Assembly (NCBI GenBank): GCA_030220185.1
Contig: JASPKZ010008348.1
Coordinates: forward strand, 806,001 to 870,000
DNA from: Diploptera punctata
Taxonomy: Eukaryota > Arthropoda > Insecta > Blattodea > Blaberidae
Reading direction: 5' to 3'
DNA: 64,000 bases
Both the position numbers and the translations under genes were made by a program. Of this stretch, positions 22,202 through 32,010 are shown piece after piece (the first letter of the stretch is position 1; each line of letters opens with the position of its first letter). Under the pieces are notes generated by a model. The model was given only the letters and a program-made list of their open reading frames with translations, made no database searches and was not told the origin of the DNA.

Positions 22202-22430
22202 TTAACAATAATAATAATAATAATAACAATAATAACAACAATAATAATAATGGTTTAATTATTATTAAATTTGATGTTTTCATTATTAATTTAACACTTC
22301 TCTTTGAGGGATAAATTAAATTTTTAAAGAGAAAAATGTAATTATTAAATTTGTCAATTCACACACACACACACACACACACGCACGCATGCGCACACAT
22401 TGATTATTATAATCTTGAACTATAAACTTA
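21832..22430. repeat. Repeat patchwork with AAT and CA microsatellites
   Basis: 21832-21960 is an inverted family F end. 22010-22045 ('agtccccgaaaatcatctgg') matches the distal part of SINE-C at 50397-50430. 22157-22250 is an AAT/ACA trinucleotide tract which translates as poly-Asn and is not a gene. 22282-22340 ('aatttaacacttctctttg') matches the body of tRNA-like repeat family T at 25515 and 49236. 22362-22390 is a CA tract. Confidence 0.6.
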
Positions 22431-22966
22431 CAATTTTAATACATTAAATAAGCAGTGTTATATTTTTATGTATACACAATGTAAAATACTTTGGGATTTC
22501 AATCGTTTCAAAATGGCTGCCTTCTGAAGAATTTCTTAAATATTGGAAAGTGGATAGATACAAATTATTTTGAATGTTTTCAAAAAATTTTGTGAAAGAA
22601 TCCCATGTTAGCTATTGAGGATGTGATGAAAATATCAGCAGAATTTAACAGTTGAGTCAGCATGGAGCATAAATTCAGCTCGTAATGAAATTGTAAATAA
22701 AGGATATCTATCGATATCATGGTAAAAATGTAAATATCTAATTAGGTAGGCCCATATATAATTTGTTGCCATAAATAAACAAGTAATGGAGGAAGTTACC
22801 ATCTTACCTTGTATTCAATCTTATTTCCCGTAAAATATGATATTACCTAAGAACAATGTTTGTATAATACACAATTCAGTCATATGGCGGGTAAAAGTAC
22901 AGTTCCCCCAGTAGAACAAGTAATACCTTAAGCAAGTTTGTTTACAGTACAACTAAAACTTAGCTC
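22424..22966 (-). repeat. Family F repeat, copy 3 (inverted)
   Basis: Reverse complement of 4612-5242. The HTH-coding remnant is on the plus strand here at about 22540-22650 ('tgttagctattgaggatgtg', then 'tcagcagaatttaacag'). Ends at 'acagtacaactaaaacttag'. Confidence 0.62.
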
Positions 22967-23630
22967 TATACCTGTAGCACCATACAGTTATGTTGCAAAG
23001 CATTTTTAATGTCTTATTAAACACAATACCATATTAAAAGTATTGAAATGTCATATCTGAGTAAAAAAAAAATATTTCCGACAAAATCAAACACAAGCAA
23101 ATTCAAAGAGAAAATGTCTAACTTAAAAAAAGTATATATATAAGTTATATATATCAGTATATGTTATATTATAGAATTTACAGATATAAGTACGATTAAG
23201 ATGCAGCAAACTAAGATATATATAATTCTGTACATGAGTTTGTCACTGAACTCCTCCTAAACGACTGGACCGATTTTGATGAAAATTTTTTGTGTGTCTC
23301 TTACTGTGTCCCTTGATGGTTAAAATTCACAACTAGGCCATCTAAATCTCTTAGGTGTAGGAGTTCACCTAAAATGAAAATTTAAAATCATTCTAGCAGT
23401 TACAATTTCAGATGTTTCATAACGAAACTCAGTATATCCTATTAAAATAAGCCGAGATATGTATTTTTTTTAAAATGAGCAAAATAGACAATTAGAAGTG
23501 TAGGTTTATCTGAAATTAGAAACTTACTAGCAGCGACAATGTTTGGTTTGTCTCAGCATATACCATGCAATTTAATTAACCTTTAATATTTAATTAATTT
23601 ATGCATAGCAACACATGTGGGGTATTAGCT

Positions 23631-23695
<65 letters not shown>

Positions 23696-23765
23696 TTAAA
23701 TGCTTACTTGTTATAGAAAGCAATGAGGTGTCCCACTGCCTCTCATGACAGATAATTATATATAA
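22966..23765. other. Unassigned, with a conserved-looking repeat motif and a TG/TA microsatellite
   Basis: 23245-23300 ('ctcctaaacgactggaccga', 'ttttgatgaaaatttttt') is a motif that I know as recurring in arthropod repeats, but its class is not assignable here. 23630-23692 is a (TG)n(TA)n tract. The rest has no recognised gene. Confidence 0.35.
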
Positions 23766-24583
23766 ACTAATTAACTAAGTATCCTGGCACTATCGAACAC
23801 ATAGGTTCATGGCCACGCGTACATACGTTCTCCATACATCCCTATCCTGAGATAATGTTATCCAATCATCTCCTGTATAATCTACTTCCCTCAAATCATG
23901 GTTAAGGTTATTCTCCCACCTCATTCTTGGTCTACCAACTGGGTGTTTACCCTCTGGTTTTCCTACAAGAAGCTTCCATGCACCTCCTTCATTCACCATT
24001 CGTGTCACATGTCCTGTCCATCAGAGTCTACGAGACTTAAGTGTTCTTGTTATATCTGAAATCCTATAAAGACCATGTAGTCCACTGTCCATCTCTCTTT
24101 GGTCCAAAATTTTTCCTAAGAAATTTATTCACAAATACTGATGATCTTTTTTTTTTATTTTATGTTAAGTTGTTTATGACTCACCTCATACTTCTTAATT
24201 CCCTCGCAGACTCGAGTTTCGTCACTGCATTTGTGATATTCTCAATGCTATATCACGATCACAACTGACGTCCAACGTGATATAGCATTGAGAATGTCAC
24301 AAATGCAGTGACGAAACTCGAGTCTGTGAGGGAGTTGAGAAGTGAGGTGAGTCAAAAACAACTCAACATAAATTAAAGAAACCTCATAGCGTTATTTCCT
24401 ACCTACATAACTTAATTGGCAACCTTCTTTCCTCCCTTAAAGTAAGAGTCCATGTTTCACATCCATATGATATAACTGGGGGAATAATAGTTTTATATAT
24501 TCTCAGTTTAACTTTTTTTGAGAGAAGTTGGGATGATAAGAGTCCCTGTAATGCATAATAACATGCATTTCCAGAATTGAGCC
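23765..24583 (-). pseudogene. RTE-like LINE 3' fragment interrupted by a PLE foldback
   Basis: The minus-strand ORF 24008-23790 reads 'WKLLVGKPEGKHPVGRPRMR' and 'DLREVDYTGDDWITLSQDRD'. The family sequence is then interrupted between about 24150 and 24412 and resumes with 'ttcctcccttaaagtaagag' (YGCETWTLTLRE region) to 'ccagaattgagcc' at 24583, where a second insertion begins. Tail 'aactaattaactaa' at 23765. Confidence 0.82.
24150..24412 (+). mobile_element. PLE 3'-end foldback in an RTE-like fragment
   Basis: Near-perfect hairpin with ~100-bp arms: 'actcgagtttcgtcactgca' (24212-24231) is complementary to 'tgcagtgacgaaactcgagt' (24304-24323). The loop is about 24257-24280. The right side continues with 'aacctcatagcgttatttcc', the PLE tail; the left side starts abruptly at the palindrome. 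The target duplication is not resolved owing to T-runs. Confidence 0.75.
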
Positions 24584-25055
24584 GGTTCAGTGAATGAATA
24601 AGTAATTTTTTATCTTACCTCATAGTTTCTTTTTTTTTTTTTTTAATGGGAACTGCAGTTTTCAAGAGGCCATCCCTCTCATTTTCAACCGATATTATAA
24701 CTACCAGATTTTCGTTGGAAACTTCATCTATAATGTTGCCAACTGGTGTTAATTTGATGAACTTTGATATCAAGTTCCGTTCACCGGGAAATTAAAAATT
24801 CATGGATCTAAATTTGTTTTTCTGAATATATATCTTATCCCAAATTGTCAATTCTTAAGGTTTTTCCAAATGTTTTAGAAGTTTGGCCTCTTTTTTCGAA
24901 TTTTATGACTCTCCAACAAACTATGTGCTGCAATAACTGATTTTTCAATTTCACCATTTTTAATATTAAAAAAAAAACTATGAGGTAAGATAAGAAGTGA
25001 CTCAGTCATTCATTAAATTAAGAACTTCATAATGTTATTTTCCATATTTAACTAT
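24584..25055. mobile_element. PLE end: inverted C-terminal part plus sense 3' tail
   Basis: 24610-24960 on the minus strand reads as PLE C-terminus: 'IKNGEIEKSVIAAHSLLESH', later 'NLVVIISVENERDGLLKTAV' in shifted frames. At 24968 the strand switches: 'aaactatgaggtaagataag' on the plus strand is the complement of 'atcttacctcatagttt' (24611-24627), then the sense tail 'taagaacttcataatgttat' ends near 25045. 'attgagcc' (24575) and 'attgagtc' (25049) may be the target duplication. Confidence 0.68.
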
Positions 25056-25259
25056 GCATTGAGTCTATCTTTGTACCGTCGTAACAAACACCTTTTGTAA
25101 CTTCGGGCCATGTAAAAATATTGGACTTGAGTTACCAGAGAGAGCAGAGGCTACTATTATAAAATATACAAATACAATTGTCTTTAAGAAGAAGTGACCT
25201 CTGTGAATTTGCTTTAAGTTTCTGTAAAACACTTTGTATACCTCTTATATTTGAAGAGA

Positions 25260-25560
25260 AAATATATACGCTCAGACTGGGGTTTGAACCCAGGATCTTT
25301 GGCTTTCTAGGGCAATGCTCTACCACTGAGCAACCTGAGAAAAGCTAAATGCAAGTTTTTCTGTTATAGACTGTTAATTCCCGAGCGCCAAATGCTACGA
25401 GCATTTGCCGGATCACGCAAAATGGCGGCTTCTTATTTAAGAAGACATTTATTGGGAATTTAAACACTACTTTACAAAGCCTGTAGGGCTTCTTTTTGAT
25501 GTTTTTTATTATTAATTTAACACTTCTCGCTGAAGGATAAATCATGTTTGAAGAGAAAAA
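25260..25560 (-). repeat. tRNA-like repeat family T, copy 1
   Basis: Minus-strand 25339-25271 is a 69-nt tRNA-like sequence ('gctcagtggtagagc' A-box/D-arm, 'ggttcaaacccc' B-box/T-arm; acceptor CTCAG/CTGAG). It is flanked on both sides by sequence conserved with 49225-49620 and 62450-62760: 'aaaatggcggcttctt' and 'aatttaacacttctcgctga'. The T-arm half is repeated again at 25571-25590. A U33-A-G-A anticodon loop is readable, but there is no long variable arm as real Ser tRNAs have, so it is not a functional tRNA gene. Confidence 0.6.
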
Positions 25561-25983
25561 TTATACTCTCAGACTGGGGTTTGATAAATTTGTATATCAG
25601 TTGAAAATGTTCAGAATTGTTGATAGTACTTTTTGTTTATTCTAAGGAAAGTTATATCCTGTGTTAATATCGATGAGAAACAACAATTGTTCGGATATTT
25701 CGGGTAATATCAAAACAACATCATTGTTTATGTAGAATTGTAGGCTTTTACGTCCGGTGTCTTGACTCTTGTTAAGTTGGATCTCCTGTGCTGAATGGCC
25801 GTCATCCAGTTTTGTTTACACTCTATTACTGTGGTAGATATCTTCAGGAGATTGTGATGCTCTCGTTGAACTCTTCCACTTTCGGTTGCGGACTGGTAGC
25901 AACGGTATGCGGTAAGAATTAAACAGACAAAACTTATTATTATGGAATATTCACCTGAAAGTCCGTCTCCTCTACTTAATTAA

Positions 25984-26345
25984 TTATTTAACTGTAGCGC
26001 TTTCGGGACTTGTCCCATCATCGGCAGGATTCAAAACTGATGTTTCACTGAAGATCTGGTAGAGGGGGTTGCATGTATTGGGTTCGTTTTCGTTTATCAG
26101 GTTGTCATTGTTGTGAGCTGCTTTCATGATTTCCATCTCTTCGAGTACGTTTATCTTCACTGGATTTTTTTCTCTGTGCATTACTGTTAGGGTGTTTTCA
26201 ATATTTAACATGTGATGTCCTTCATGGATAACGTGTTTTGCATAGCTTGATTTTCCTTCTGCGTGAATAAAGTCTCGAAAATATTCTTTAAATCTGATGT
26301 TGAAACTCCTGTTTGTTCTTCCTACATAAAATGTGTTGCAGTCAT
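25984..26345 (-). pseudogene. PLE GIY-YIG endonuclease C-terminus, left arm
   Basis: Open from about 26345 down to the stop at 25984. Motifs: 'CNTFYVGRTNRSFNIR' (Y-V-G of the YIG half; conserved Arg two turns later), 'FRDFIHAEGKSSYAKHVIHE' (H of the AEH region), 'LEEMEIMKAAHNNDNLINEN' with the catalytic-type Glu, and the C-terminal 'NPLYQIFSET'. The GIY half (upstream Gly-Val/Ile-Tyr) and the whole reverse transcriptase are missing, so this is a 5'-truncated fragment despite its long open frame. The frame upstream to 26463 runs into the opposite arm and is an artefact. Confidence 0.8.
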
Positions 26346-26742
26346 TGAAAACAGCAAAGGAGTTTCTAAATTGACATGTAAGGACTGCAACAAATTTTAT
26401 ATAGGAAGAACAAACAGGAGTTTTAACATCAGATTTAAAGAATATTTTCGAGACTTCATTCACGCAGAAGGAAAATCAAGCTATGCAAAACACGTTATCC
26501 ATGAAGGACATCACATGTTAAATATTGAAAACACCCTAACAGTAATGCACAGAGAAAATAATCCAGCGAAGATAAACATACTCGAAGAGATGGAAATCAT
26601 GAAAGCAGCTCACAACAACGACAACCTGATAAACGAAAACGAACCCAATACATGCAACCCCCTCTACCAGATCTTCAGTGAAACATCAGTTTTGAATCCT
26701 GCCGATGATGGGACAAGTCCCGAAAGCGCTACAGTTAAATAA
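26343..26742 (+). pseudogene. PLE GIY-YIG endonuclease C-terminus, right arm
   Basis: Starts slightly further upstream than its partner: 'ENSKGVSKLTCKDCNKFYIG' gives the G-V-S/K (GIY position) followed by the C..C pair and Y-I-G, then 'RTNRSFNIRFKEYFRD'. So the nuclease core (GIY..YIG, R, H, E) is essentially complete here, ending at 26742. Known role of the family: the endonuclease nicks target DNA for target-primed reverse transcription. No RT is present upstream. Confidence 0.8.
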
Positions 26743-26794
26743 TTAATTAAGTAGAAGAGACGGACCTTTCAGGTGAATATTCCATAATTTTATA

Positions 26795-27120
26795 TTGATT
26801 TTGAATAATACCTCAACGAAACACATCATGAATCTTATAAAAGTTGATCGTGCATATCAATAATTCTTGAACAGAAGAGATAGTTCCCTGTTAATTGAAG
26901 GGTCTGTATTTTGTCATTTGCCAGTGCCGTGTATGTCAACCTTCATAGGAAAGGGCAGAGATTCTTTTTTCATCAAGAGCCTAATTTGGCCCAGTCTTCT
27001 ATAAAACTTTTCTTAATTTCTTTAATATGCTGGGCCCAAGTAAGCCCTTTGTTATAATTCAATCCGAAATATTGAGCGATGGGCTGATATCTTATAATAT
27101 CGTCAGTTGCTTCATCACAT
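26795..27120 (-). pseudogene. LINE-like RT C-terminal fragment
   Basis: The minus strand reads 'YFGLNYNKGLTWAQHIKEIK', 'KSFIEDWAKLGS' (27080-26985), matching the 'lGv.ld..LtW..Hi..i..K' block of Jockey-type and related LINEs. 26792-26850 is also present at 33895-33950 ('tattgattttgaataa.acc', 'catgaatcttataaaagttg'), where an RT FADD box is adjacent. Stops present. Confidence 0.55.
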
Positions 27121-29100
27121 GGCTAAACTTTGCAACTTGTGACGCGAGTTTTTTAATTTCTTTACAAACCCCTGTCAAATTTTATTCTTAGTGTTTCATT
27201 TTTCAAATTATTTCCCACCATTTACAATGATTTTTTACATTTTTTCTAACGATTATATCAATATAATATTTTCCTATGATATTTAATTACATACATAGCA
27301 TGAAGACATGGCAGCCATATTGATTTTAACAAATATTCTATGCAACAACAAAGACATGTTCTAGTGCAGCCAACATAGAGTATGTACTAATTAACTGTAC
27401 ACGTATACTTCAGAATTTTAGAACTTACTATTTATTTTTGGGCATTGCATTCTTTCTCAGGTTAGAGTACTTAAATTGCATTAGGTTAGCTTTTACATTG
27501 GTCTTTCACAGGTTAGAGTATTTAAATTGCGTTAGGTTTGGTTTTAAGTTCAGGTTAAGAAAACCAGCTGTAACGACTGTGGGGCCCGATATGCTGACCA
27601 CATGTCACCCCTATATTGGCTGGATGATCGTCTACCTCTGTGATTAGCACATGTAGATGTGAGGCCAGCAGCCGGCTGGTAGGCCAAGAGCCTTGTAGGC
27701 CTGTCGTGCATTGGAGTTTGTTTTGGAGTTAGCTTTTAGGTTGTTCTTTCGCAGGTTAGAGTGCTTAAAATTGCGTTAGGCTAGTTTTTAGGTTAATTAA
27801 ATATCTTGTATATGTTGGCTGCATCCCGAGATTCCATAGTGTAAACCGCTTTGTATTTGTTGGCGCATGAGCATGGTGCATGATTGGAACTTATAAACAT
27901 TTTTCGTGTCACATATTGTAAAGTATTTCTAAGTTTTTTAGTGAAAATAATAGCCTGTGTTTTCTTATTTCCGATGTTTATTTTCCAAATTAGGACGTTG
28001 GAAACAAGGACCATGTCTATGACTTCTGCTTGGTTGTCAGGGGCAGCTAATAACAAAATAGCTCATAAGTAACGGACCGCATAGAGAAAGCCACCAACTG
28101 GGACACTTTCTAACACACAGCCATAGAACTAGCAGGTGTATTAATAAAATTTATTAAACAACCAAAATGGACTTCAACCAGGAGTGCATTTGAGGTATAG
28201 ATGGATAAAAACATCCAACCAGTATGCAGCTGACAGTAGAGGAGTTCACAGAAATGTCTGTCGCAGTAGTAGATGAAACGTTGAATTTAAACAAAAGTGG
28301 ATCACGGCCATTCAGTGTGGAAGACCAACTTAACATCTTATCCGCTCTTATAGTGATCCTAATATAAACGCCAATTGTATCCTCCCACCATTCGCGCCAC
28401 AATAACTGTCACATTGACAGGGAGCACGTATGAAGTATATAAGACATGTGATCTTTGAATGGGGTAGATTACATTAAAGTTGGTGAGATTTTTCACTGAA
28501 CTTGTGAAATACATTTAAAATAACTGTTTTTTTTTACCACTAGTCAAAGGTTTGTCAGACTTGTGTTTTAAAAATTTAGATGGTGAATCAGAATCGACTG
28601 AAACATGACTCAAATGCATAATCCATATATAATAAACTATTTTAAATTGTAATTATTGATTAGGTATATTTTAGATTTTTTTTTTTGAATGTTGTTATTT
28701 TCATTCACGAAGAATAAGAAGTATATTCAGAGGACATATTTTTAATTTAATGAAGGGAACTACTTTTTCACCACTTCTATATCATACGTCGATATCCATA
28801 ACCAATGAAAAGCGAACAGGTCACATGGTTTTGTTTTGATGAGGATCACTTTAAGAACGGATAACCTTAAGAGTCAACATCATTGTTATTTGTACATTGT
28901 TTTTTATGTAAAGTTGTACCAACATTTGAATGTGAAACCAATGTATGTAGATTTCTATTGTACTCTTGGTGACAAGAATCTGAATAATGAAACTATACTT
29001 ATTTCATGATTACTTTATGTATTCATTGAGAGCATGTTAGCCCATTTACCTGAGATCCAGTCCTTCCGTCTCATTATGGGACAACCAACATATATTTTTC
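27120..29100. other. Intergenic patchwork with dispersed repeat R
   Basis: 27465-27560 and 27745-27800 contain iterations of 'ggttagagt.cttaaattgc'; a relative is at 51010-51050. 27575-27725 is dispersed repeat R ('ggctggatgatcgtctacct', 'gaggccagcagccggctgg'), with partial copies at 52880-52985 and, inverted, 53400-53510. From 27800 to 29100 no gene or known repeat is recognised; a short plus-strand frame at 28219-28365 has no recognisable domain. Confidence 0.4.
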
Positions 29101-29813
29101 CTTAACTAACTAACTCATTGGCTCTATCGAAGCCGTAGGTTCAGGACCGAGCATACCTAAGCTCTCCACACATCCCTATCCTGAGCTAATATTTTCCAAT
29201 CATCCCCTGTATAATCTACTTCCCTTATATCATGGATAATGTTATTATCCCACCTCATTCTTGGTCTACGAACTGGGCGTTTTCCCTCTGTTTTCTTACA
29301 AGAAGCTTCCATGCACGCTTTCATCCCCCATACGTGCCACATGTCCTGCCCATCGCAGCCTACGAGATTTAGCTGTTTTTATTTATATCTGGCTTCCTAT
29401 ACATATCATGTAGTTTTCTCCATTCACCTGTCTGTTCGTCTCTTTTGGGCCCAAAAATGTTTCCAAGAACTTTATTCTCAAATACTCATAATCTTCATTA
29501 CTCCCTTAAGGTAAGAGTCCGTGTTTCACATCCATATAATTAACTGGTAGAATAACATTTTTATATTTTTTTCAGTTTAACTTTTATGAGAGAAGTTGGG
29601 ACGACAAGAGTCCCTGTAATACATAATAACATGCATTTCCAGAATTGAGCCTATGTTTAATGTCTTTGTGAATCTCATTCCTGTTTGTAATTATTGTTCC
29701 TAGGTATTTGAATTCAGCCACTTCTTCAAAATTTCCCTCATTTGTCATTAACTGTCCATTTCCATTATATAATGTATTTCTATGTGTGAACATATATTTA
29801 GATTTATTGATGT
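29100..29813 (-). pseudogene. RTE-like LINE 3' fragment
   Basis: Plus-strand left edge 'taactaactaactcattgg' is the complement of the GTTA tail. Minus-strand blocks in order: 'KYMFTHRNTLYNGNGQLMTN' and 'EFKYLGTIITNRNEIHKDI' (29790-29650), 'YGCETRTL', 'EGKRPVRRPRMRWDNN', 'VDYTGDDWKILAQDRDVW'. Begins abruptly at 29813, three codons upstream of the KYM motif. Frameshifts at about 29585 and 29345. Confidence 0.85.
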
Positions 29814-30165
29814 TGGAGGAAGATCTTCTTGCACGGATTCTGGCGGCAACAGAAATTATTGAGCGCACACCAGGTCTTGTGGGGCGTGTGAATGAAAACA
29901 TGCGTTGCAGGTACATTTTGTGCAACGAACAACAGGGTCGCCATGTGGAACCACACTTGTAGTACAACCTGTCTGTATTACTTATTCTGGAACACAAGAC
30001 ATGCAATATCAGCCCATTGTGTTACGATCTTCAAACCTATTTTACATCGAAATGGTACGTTTCCGGACATGGGTTTCTTACCGAAACTTTATCTACTAAG
30101 TCCCCTCTACAACTCCAGAAGTTTGTAATAGGAATTACGAATCACCCTGTATTTTTATTACATCA
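29812..30165 (+). pseudogene. DDE (Tc1/mariner-IS630 type) transposase C-terminal tail
   Basis: The plus strand reads 'EEDLLARILAATEIIERTPG', 'RVNENMRCRYILCNEQQGRH', 'VEPHL' and a stop at 29959. This matches the tail of insect DDE transposases, in which '..eeLl.RI..A...I..tPg....v...m..R...C....G.h.E.lL' ends the protein. The catalytic domain is absent. Downstream, 'ggaattacgaatcaccctgt' at about 30132 looks like the terminal repeat of such an element. Confidence 0.62.
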
Positions 30166-30199
30166 TCAACATGGCATTAGATAAGAATTTGTAAAAATC

Positions 30200-30600
30200 G
30201 GCCGCGGTAGGCTAGTGGTTATGCTCCTTGCATCTGGTCGCGATAGTCGCGGGTTCAAACCCGGCCGGTGTCAATGGATTTTCTAGGATGGATAAATCCT
30301 AGGAGCAAGTCCTCCAGGAGGGATTTTAAGCCATAAGTCCCGAGTCTGAAGATCTTAGGCTCGTAAAAGATCCATAACCTTAATAAAAAGTCCTCTAAGC
30401 AGAATTTACCGAATTTTACCGCCCTAGTACTACCTTGGTTTCATAGATGGCAGTATGAGATCGCTGACCACAGCCACTCCAATGACATCTATATGAAAAC
30501 AAGTGTAACTAAATTAGCATGGTTCTGTTTGTTCTCTGTAGGGGGAGAGCGCCTAAATCTCGTTGAAGGGCTTACAAGATACAATAATTATTATTTGTAG
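30200..30600 (+). mobile_element. SINE-A, full-length, tRNA-derived
   Basis: Head: 'taggctagtgg' (A box) and 'gggttcaaacccgg' (B box) within a ~73-nt tRNA-like fold starting at 30200. Body: 'ggatggataaatcctaggag', 'cttaggctcgtaaaagatcc', 'ttggtttcatagatggcagt', ending near 'aagggcttacaagatac'. The inverted copy at 58615-59030 matches over the whole length; 5265-5595 is an older partial copy. RNA polymerase III promoter expected; no ORF. Confidence 0.82.
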
Positions 30601-30950
30601 CAGGTCTCTAGCAGTAAAAACAATTCAAAACTCAAAAATACACAAAACGTTTCAACATAACAAAATGCTCAAATCGTTCTAACGTCATTTTTTCTTTTTA
30701 TATTTGATTATCCAAAGAAAATGGATTATCGATAGGAGTGTGATTTTTAGCATTTTGAAATCAGAATTTTTTATATCTTATTTTTCGGGTAAAACGCACA
30801 CAAAATAAAATAAAAAATCAGGAACATTGTCTTCAATCATCCACAAAAGACAAGAAATGGGATCCCTCCTTCACAAGGCCAGAACTTCCACGGAAGTTCA
30901 TATTAACCATAGGTCACGACCGCCTTGCTAAACACACGCACAAGATCAAT
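30600..30950. other. AT-rich spacer, nothing recognised
   Basis: No ORF, tRNA-like or inverted structure supported. Confidence 0.3.
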
Positions 30951-31426
30951 ATATTGTGCCGTGATAGCCTTAATTTTTCTTCTAGGTTATTTATCCGTAA
31001 ATAAACACAACGAATTTATTAAAAATTCCACTAAACACTTTATTAAATTGTTCAATCATCAACAAACTTCTATTCACAATTACAATTCCTGAAATAATCT
31101 TCTTTTAATTATTGTCTCAGAATACTTTTCCACTCACTGATAAATAAATTCTCCACAACTTATCGTCACAATGTTCACCACAAGACTCGCTACCGCAGAC
31201 TGACTACGATCTCATGCGTCTGCCCTTATATAAGGTGCGAGGAAATATCCAGAAACAGCTTCTAGGCAGTTCGATGCCCAGAATCCTCTAGCATGGATCT
31301 TTCTCCAAAGAAGAGAGACACTAGTAGAACCGTCTAGCAACACACTCCAGACAATTCTGCCGGCTTGCGGGTAATCTAACTCGCCCGCGCAATTCAAACG
31401 TCGCTATGCGCGACATGTAACAATAT
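30951..31426 (-). mobile_element. Solo LTR of a retrotransposon
   Basis: Termini tgtgcc...gtaaca on the plus strand (30955-31422, 468 bp), that is TGTTAC...GGCACA on the minus strand, flanked by atat on both sides (30951-30954, 31423-31426). On the minus strand: a TATATAA box at 31226-31233, an insect initiator TCAGTC at 31203-31198 about 30 bases downstream, then several AATAAA signals (about 31050-31010). No gag or pol lies next to it, so it is a solo LTR left by recombination. LTR superfamily (4-bp duplication suggests Gypsy-like) is inferred. Confidence 0.72.
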
Positions 31427-31439
31427 TGTCTACACCAAG

Positions 31440-32010
31440 ATGCAACCATTCACACCTCAACAACTCTAAACTTCAAAATAGTGGAGAGCAAGACTTCAGT
31501 GTTAGATGCAGCACAAGACACCAACATGAACGCATACGTTGTGGTAAGAAGTGTCAATTTTTTCCAAAGCTTGGCGAATGAAGTCAACGGTAGGGTGACA
31601 AGGTTTTGCGCTATCATTCCTTTATTATGACCACACTTTTCTTCAGCAAACAGCACACAAAACTTATAAAACAACCCCTGTTTCACGTGGCAAAGAACTA
31701 GCCAATTCCTTTGTTTCAAGTTCTGATAACCCAAATAACATTTAAACTCCTTCCCACCTTTCTTTTTGTGAATGTGGGAGCTTATATGAATTTGGTGGTT
31801 ACTAAGATCATTCCAGTAATTGACACTTTTTATTTACAAAAATTCTTATATCGTTGGCGAAAGTACTGTTAATGCTTGTCGATTCCAATGCAGATGTCTT
31901 ATTGTTTTCACTGTTAGTTGGCTCTCCAATGTACATATTCAGATTATCGTTAAGTGCAACATTCATTGAAAGAGACTGACAAAGTATTGCTATTTTCATC
32001 ATCACAACGT
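31440..32010 (-). pseudogene. hAT (ZMYM1/TTF-type) N-terminal zinc-finger region
   Basis: Minus-strand pieces in two frames: 'NDIRIFVNKKCQLLEW' (about 31870-31810), then 'GYQNLKQRNWLVLCHVKQGL', 'FYKFCVLFAEEKCGHNKGMI' and 'LVTLPLTSFAKLWKK' (31734-31550). This is the TTF-type zinc finger of ZMYM1-like hAT proteins (W....G.fC.yCvlFa....g..kg.l...p...f.K). The catalytic RNase H-fold and dimerisation regions are not present: the element is cut off near the solo LTR. Confidence 0.65.

Larger units (their letters stand above)
25735..26795. mobile_element. Penelope-like element: head-to-head GIY-YIG ends
   Basis: Two copies of the same PLE 3' region face away from each other from a ~45-bp centre (about 26341-26385). 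Arms 25937-26340 and 26385-26789 are almost identical by eye (for example the last 119 codons differ at two or three positions). The left arm continues into a 3' UTR to about 25740, with 'cctgaagatatctaccacag' on the minus strand and the same terminal layout as 7495; the right arm stops at 26789. Unlike the other foldbacks, the coding sequence is intact in both arms. Confidence 0.85.

Noticed and set aside
22123..22314. Poly-asparagine ORF
   Set aside because: Pure translation of an AAT microsatellite.
26263..26463. Two overlapping divergent genes
   Set aside because: The overlap is the palindrome centre of a PLE; each frame reads into the opposite arm.
28154..28402. 82-codon minus ORF and the plus-strand frame opposite it
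   Set aside because: Neither shows a domain or codon pattern that I can support; left as unassigned.
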